NCBI RefSeq assembly: GCF_036850765.1
Contig: NC_089492.1
Coordinates: forward strand, 73,093,982 to 73,157,981
Length of the DNA: 64,000 bases
Reading direction: 5' to 3'
Origin: Saccopteryx bilineata
Taxonomy: Eukaryota > Chordata > Mammalia > Chiroptera > Emballonuridae
This document shows, piece by piece, positions 59,861 to 64,000 of the stretch. Position numbers and translations under genes: made by a program. Each line of letters starts with the position of its first letter. The first letter of the stretch is position 1. The notes beneath the pieces were generated by a model. The model was not told the DNA's origin and ran no database searches. It saw nothing but the letters and a program-made list of their open reading frames with translations.

Positions 59861-61165
59861 AAAACATCTGTGGTGCCTTTACAATATATTTGCCTCTATT
59901 TCTCAGTTCTTGAATACTATGAATTAAGCCCTCTAACTACTTGGGAATAAATTATACCTATTCCTCAACTGAGAACTTTAAATGATATACTGAAAACAGA
60001 GGAAACAAGACCAAAACAAGTGAGGAGGTAAAAAATAATTTGTTTAAAAGGTCATTATTTAAATTGGAAATTTTTACTTCATTCCTAAATTTTGATTTCC
60101 TTTCATTCTCATTGTTTCAGATAAACTTCAAAAAAAAGAAACTAATTACTAATAAAGTGACTAAATATTTTCCTGTTGAAAACATAGATCAATTTTTTAA
60201 GAACAGTGGTCTGACACTTATGTTTATATGGCAGATAAGACAAAGCATTCTCAGTAAAGATTTTCCATTGTTTATTATCTAAGAAAATTTTATTTCTAAA
60301 ACTTAATTTTCTCTCTATATGTGACAAAAATGGTTGTCCTGGCTCTAACTCTCTTTCTCTTTCTATTTTCCTTCAATCAGAGTTACAAAGAAAGCATATG
60401 TTTTTGGTAAATGGCACTTGTCCTGAGAGGGGAGAGATTGAAATTTTGAGAGGAGATGGATGGGGTTCTTTCTTAAGACAGCAGGATTGGAGATAGGAAT
60501 TCTCAAAACTCCTCCAAACCCTCAACTTTCACATCTGCATCCCACTACAATCCTCTGTCAAAGTACATCTCGACATGTGGAAATTTCAGAGGAGCAAAGA
60601 TTTGCTGTTGTTTATCTGCTCAGGAAGCTAAGAACTCTGAACTGACAGGTAGGAGTAAAGTAGAAGTAGGATAAGAGACAGTGAGAGTGAAATAATCACC
60701 TCACATTAAAGAGATGTCACGCACATGTCCCAGCACAAGTACAGAAGGATGAGCCAGTATAAGTGAAGAGCCACAACACTGATCCTGAGCTGTGAGTTTC
60801 TCCTGAGAGGTCACAGATGGATGGGTTTATGAGCGTGAACAGCAGTGAAGATTCAAAGGCCAAATTTTTTTTGTTTCACCAATTTTGGGTGAAAAATCTA
60901 GGTATGAGAATGTGCATTAATAGAAGGACTCCTCTACTAATGACTCTTCAGAACTTCTTTCACTAAAAATTTAAACATGAAAGGCACCCAATAAATAGAA
61001 TTGTTTCAAAATAACAATTAATGGTCATTCTTTTTTAAATAAAAATTTGCTCTACTTTCTTATACCTGGTGGTACTATGGTCTGTCAGGCTTCCACTGTG
61101 GGTCCGACATGGTACAGAAGGCCAACCCAAGTAATTTGTGTCTTAGATCAGTGGTTTCTTTGTGT
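59861..61165. other. Unassigned AT-rich DNA
   Basis: No gene or repeat recognised. Confidence 0.4.
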
Positions 61166-61262
61166 ATGTTCCTCCCTTATTTACTTTTGTATGTCCCCAT
61201 GGTATCTAGCACAACATCTTATATGATGAATGTTGCTCATACAGAATTACTTCATCTAATTA
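61166..61262 (+). repeat. L2 LINE 3' end-like fragment
   Basis: 'ttatttacttttgtatgtccccatggtatctagcacaacatct' followed by 'atgatgaatgttgctcatac' resembles the L2 3' end (ttgtatccccagcgcctagcacagtgcctggcacatagtagg). Confidence 0.4.
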
Positions 61263-62739
61263 TTTGATGTTTTCAAAATTTTAAAAATGAATTTTATTCA
61301 TAGCAATTGTAGTAGAAATTAAATTCAAACTATAAATTCTTAAAATATTGCAAAATATCTTTTAAATTATAGTTTCTATGTCATTGAATATTTTCATATC
61401 GCTGAATGTAAAGCTAAATCTTTAGGTAGAAATATTTGGTGATGAGTTAGTAAAGCTTACTTTGAACTTTTTTCTGAAAACTGATTGTGATAATGACCTA
61501 AATTGGCATAACCAAAAATTCTTTAAAAATATGTAAGTTAGTGAATTCATAAAGTAAGACAAACTCAAATAAATATAGCCCCTCATTATTTAGTTTGTAA
61601 AGTATTAGCCATTGATTGGTAGATTATATAAAATCTACTAAATATATACCAAGTAAACATAAGTAAATTGAATTTCAGTTGGCCTTAGGTTTAATTTAGT
61701 CTAACTTTATTTTATTATTGTGTGTAAATGCATTGACTTTCAAAAACTCTAGACTTTTCAATTTTTTTTAAATTTGGATCTCTTGGTGTCATTTCAATTA
61801 CTGTGTTTCTTATAGATTTTAGTATTTTTGTCTTCATTTGCCACTGGATTTATTCATTCATTCATTTATTCAAAACATAGATACCCATTATATTTATAAG
61901 CTGCCATATGTGTATGTTTCTGAATTTACCAAGTTGAAAAGATCTATCTCTGCCCTTACAGGTGAGAGGTTAGATTGGAGTGAGGCATGCAAACAATTAC
62001 AATATAATATGTCAACTGCTCTAACGTAGGATGGCAGGTCCAATGAGCACACAGATGCTTGCGCCAGGCTGCCTAGGGCTGGGAGTGTGTCTGAGAGACA
62101 TTCACACTTGAATTGAGTCGCACATAATAAACAGGATTTTGACAAATTTACTCCAGGAAAAGTACTCACAAGGAAAAGTTATCCAGATAAAGTTCTACAA
62201 AAAGGCTCCCAGCCAAAGGGTTGGAAAAAAATAAGTCAAAAGTGGCAATCTGTCCATTTACAAGACTGTCTTCCCTGATGCACATCTGATTCAGATCCAG
62301 TAGAAGGGTCCTTTTGCTAATTCATTTGTTCAGAGCAAATGCCTTGTTGTAATTCATCTGCTCAGAGTTGGTATCTTAAACTACTGCACACAAAGGCAAC
62401 CTCTGTGCTAACTGAAACCCTGGCCAACTCACCTGGAGAACATGAAGGGGGGAGGCAGCCTAAACTGGAGTCTGGTGAATGAGGAGCGGGGGCAATCAAT
62501 GATTTGAAATGTGGCAAAGAGGTTAAGGAATATTGGAATTTAAAATTGCCCGTTGGATTTTGCCAGAAACATCCTAACTGATAAACCTAATAAGTATAGC
62601 AGGCTCAGTTAAGTGTTGAGGGTGAGATCTGGTTAGCAGATAGTGAAGTGGTTACAGTGAGCATTAAGAAACTGAAAATACTGTGAGAGAGAGGAGTGAG
62701 AGAGAGGGAGCCCAAGTTGCAGGGGTCATGCTCTGTGAA
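61263..62739. other. Mostly unassigned DNA with one ancient repeat-like piece
   Basis: 'ggatttattcattcattcatttattcaaaacatagatacccattat' (61845-61895) and the following 'tctgcccttacaggtgagaggtta' resemble the same old repeat as 54580-54785. The rest holds no supported feature. Confidence 0.35.
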
Positions 62740-64000
62740 TATGTTCAGACACATGTGTAACAACCATCTCATTCAAGATGTAGACAATTTTCAGCACTCT
62801 AGAAAACTCTCTTGTGTCTCCCCCATCCTAATAAGACAACCACTTTATAGGTTTCTATTATAATAGATTACGTTGACCTGTACTTTAACCTCATGCAAAT
62901 AGGATCTTGGGACACATATTACTATATTTTGTAACTAACTTCTTTCTCTCAAATTTTGACAGCAAAATTCATCTGTGTTGTATGATATGTAGCTATAATT
63001 TACTCTTTTATATCTGTATTTCACTGTGTGAATATACCCCAAAATTTTAACCACTATTTTTGTTAACTCACCACTGATGAAAAGTTCCTGATTGCTATAG
63101 TTATTGCCAGATTTTGGTTATTCTAACTATTGCTGCTATTAACACACTTGTTCATATTTTGGGGGAGCTCTGTACCCATTTCTCCTGAGTTTGTATATCT
63201 AAGAATGAAATTATTAGATTATAATGTAGGTGTATGTTTAGTTTTAGTGGCACTAATTTACGCTCCCATCAGTAGAATATGACAGCTGCTCTGCATCTTT
63301 CCCGACATGTGTGTTTTCTGCCTTTGCTATTTTAGGCAGCCTGGCAGTTGTGCGCTCTATTTTATTATGATTTTAATTTGCATTGCTCTGACACCTAATT
63401 ATGTTAGCATTCTTTTGTAAAATACACATTTCAAATTTTTGACCATTTTTCTGTTTGGTTGTTTATCTCTTTCATTACTGATTGCTGAAGTTCTGCATAT
63501 ATTTTGAATATGTGTCTTTCTCAACATGTGAATTACAAGTATATTCTCCCATATTGTGACTTGCATTCTCTATCTCCTAATGGGATTTTTTTAAAAAGAG
63601 AAAGTTTGAACACTAACAAAGTTTAGGCTATTGGTAGTCTTGTGTCCTGTTTACTCTATCTTGTCCAGCTCACTCTTATGAAGATATTCTCCTCTTTTTT
63701 TCTACAAGCTTTATAAATAGTTTTGTCTTTTTCACAAAAGCCTACAGTCCACCTGTAATTGATTTCATTCATGGTATGATGTATGGGTTATGTTTTTCCA
63801 TATAGATATTCAAAAGAACCAGCACCATTTGTAGAAAATAAATTCTCTCATGACTGTGTTTTAGGTGACAGTCTGTGGGTGGGTTTATTTCTGTAGCGCC
63901 CATGTGGGGTCCTTTGCCTTTTTGTCTGGTACTGAGTGGATACAATACTGTCTTACCTACTAAAACTTTATAATTTATAGTCACTCTTTATCGGGTAATG
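62740..64000 (-). mobile_element. Old L1 3' part, running off the window
   Basis: The plus strand begins with antisense 3'UTR ('gttcagacacatgtgtaacaaccatctcattcaagatgtagac', 'aaactctcttgtgtctcccccatcc') and continues with antisense ORF2 end ('gattgctatagttattgccagattttgg', 'tacgctcccatcagtagaatatgacagctgctctgcatctttccc', 'aagaaccagcaccatttgtagaaaat'). The order matches an L1M-type element read backwards. The 5' side lies beyond 64000. No open reading frame. Confidence 0.75.

Overview
This is vertebrate, and specifically bat-like, nuclear DNA with no recognisable protein-coding gene, exon, rRNA, functional tRNA or CRISPR array in 64 kb. It is AT-rich, has no long open frames outside repeats, and is built from layered transposable elements. 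Nine copies of one GC-rich tRNA-derived SINE (about 360-400 bp) carry a head with A-box and B-box-like sequence, a constant body and an A-rich tail. I recognise it as the SINE of rhinolophoid bats (horseshoe and Old World leaf-nosed bats, Rhin-1 type). Its co-occurrence with mariner-type and hAT-type miniature transposons makes a rhinolophid or hipposiderid bat the best guess. The species cannot be fixed from the window alone. || Layout. 1-6.2 kb: a 5'-truncated L1 tail with a 15-bp target duplication, an L2 end, an old SINE, a MaLR LTR, a MIR and a mariner MITE. 6.2-9.4 kb: a rearranged, partly inverted L1 and a second L1 tail. 9.6-14.1 kb: a cluster of four SINEs, three with target duplications of 12-16 bp. 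14.1-15.3 kb: probable old L1/HAL1 sequence. 17.2-23.5 kb: a structurally full-length but dead L1 on the minus strand, with 5'UTR, ORF1, ORF2, 3'UTR and target duplications. 25-30 kb: an old SINE, a MIR and mostly unique DNA. 30.6-33.7 kb: an old L1 with a mariner MITE inside it. 35.2 and 39.9 kb: two oppositely oriented copies of one hAT MITE, the first with a perfect 8-bp duplication. 38-40 kb: old L1, MIR and L2. 40-49 kb: mostly unique DNA, two old SINEs, a MaLR LTR and a young SINE. 49.5-50.1 kb: a solo LTR with TG...CA ends and a 5-bp duplication. 50-62.7 kb: mostly unique DNA with MIR fragments and a candidate second solo LTR. 62.7 kb to the end: an old L1 that runs off the window. || Nothing here works together as a pathway. 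The content is that of a gene desert or a very large intron in which insertion history can be read. The best observations are structural: dead but complete L1 architecture with a YY1-type motif at its 5' end and an altered catalytic Asp, an L1 fold-back junction, the paired hAT MITEs, a solo LTR whose true ends emerge only when its duplication is matched, a TA microsatellite grown from a SINE tail, and a SINE that lost its A box on insertion. I found no convincing undescribed biological system. Two stretches of non-repetitive AT-core-rich DNA are flagged as possible conserved regulatory elements, as inference only.
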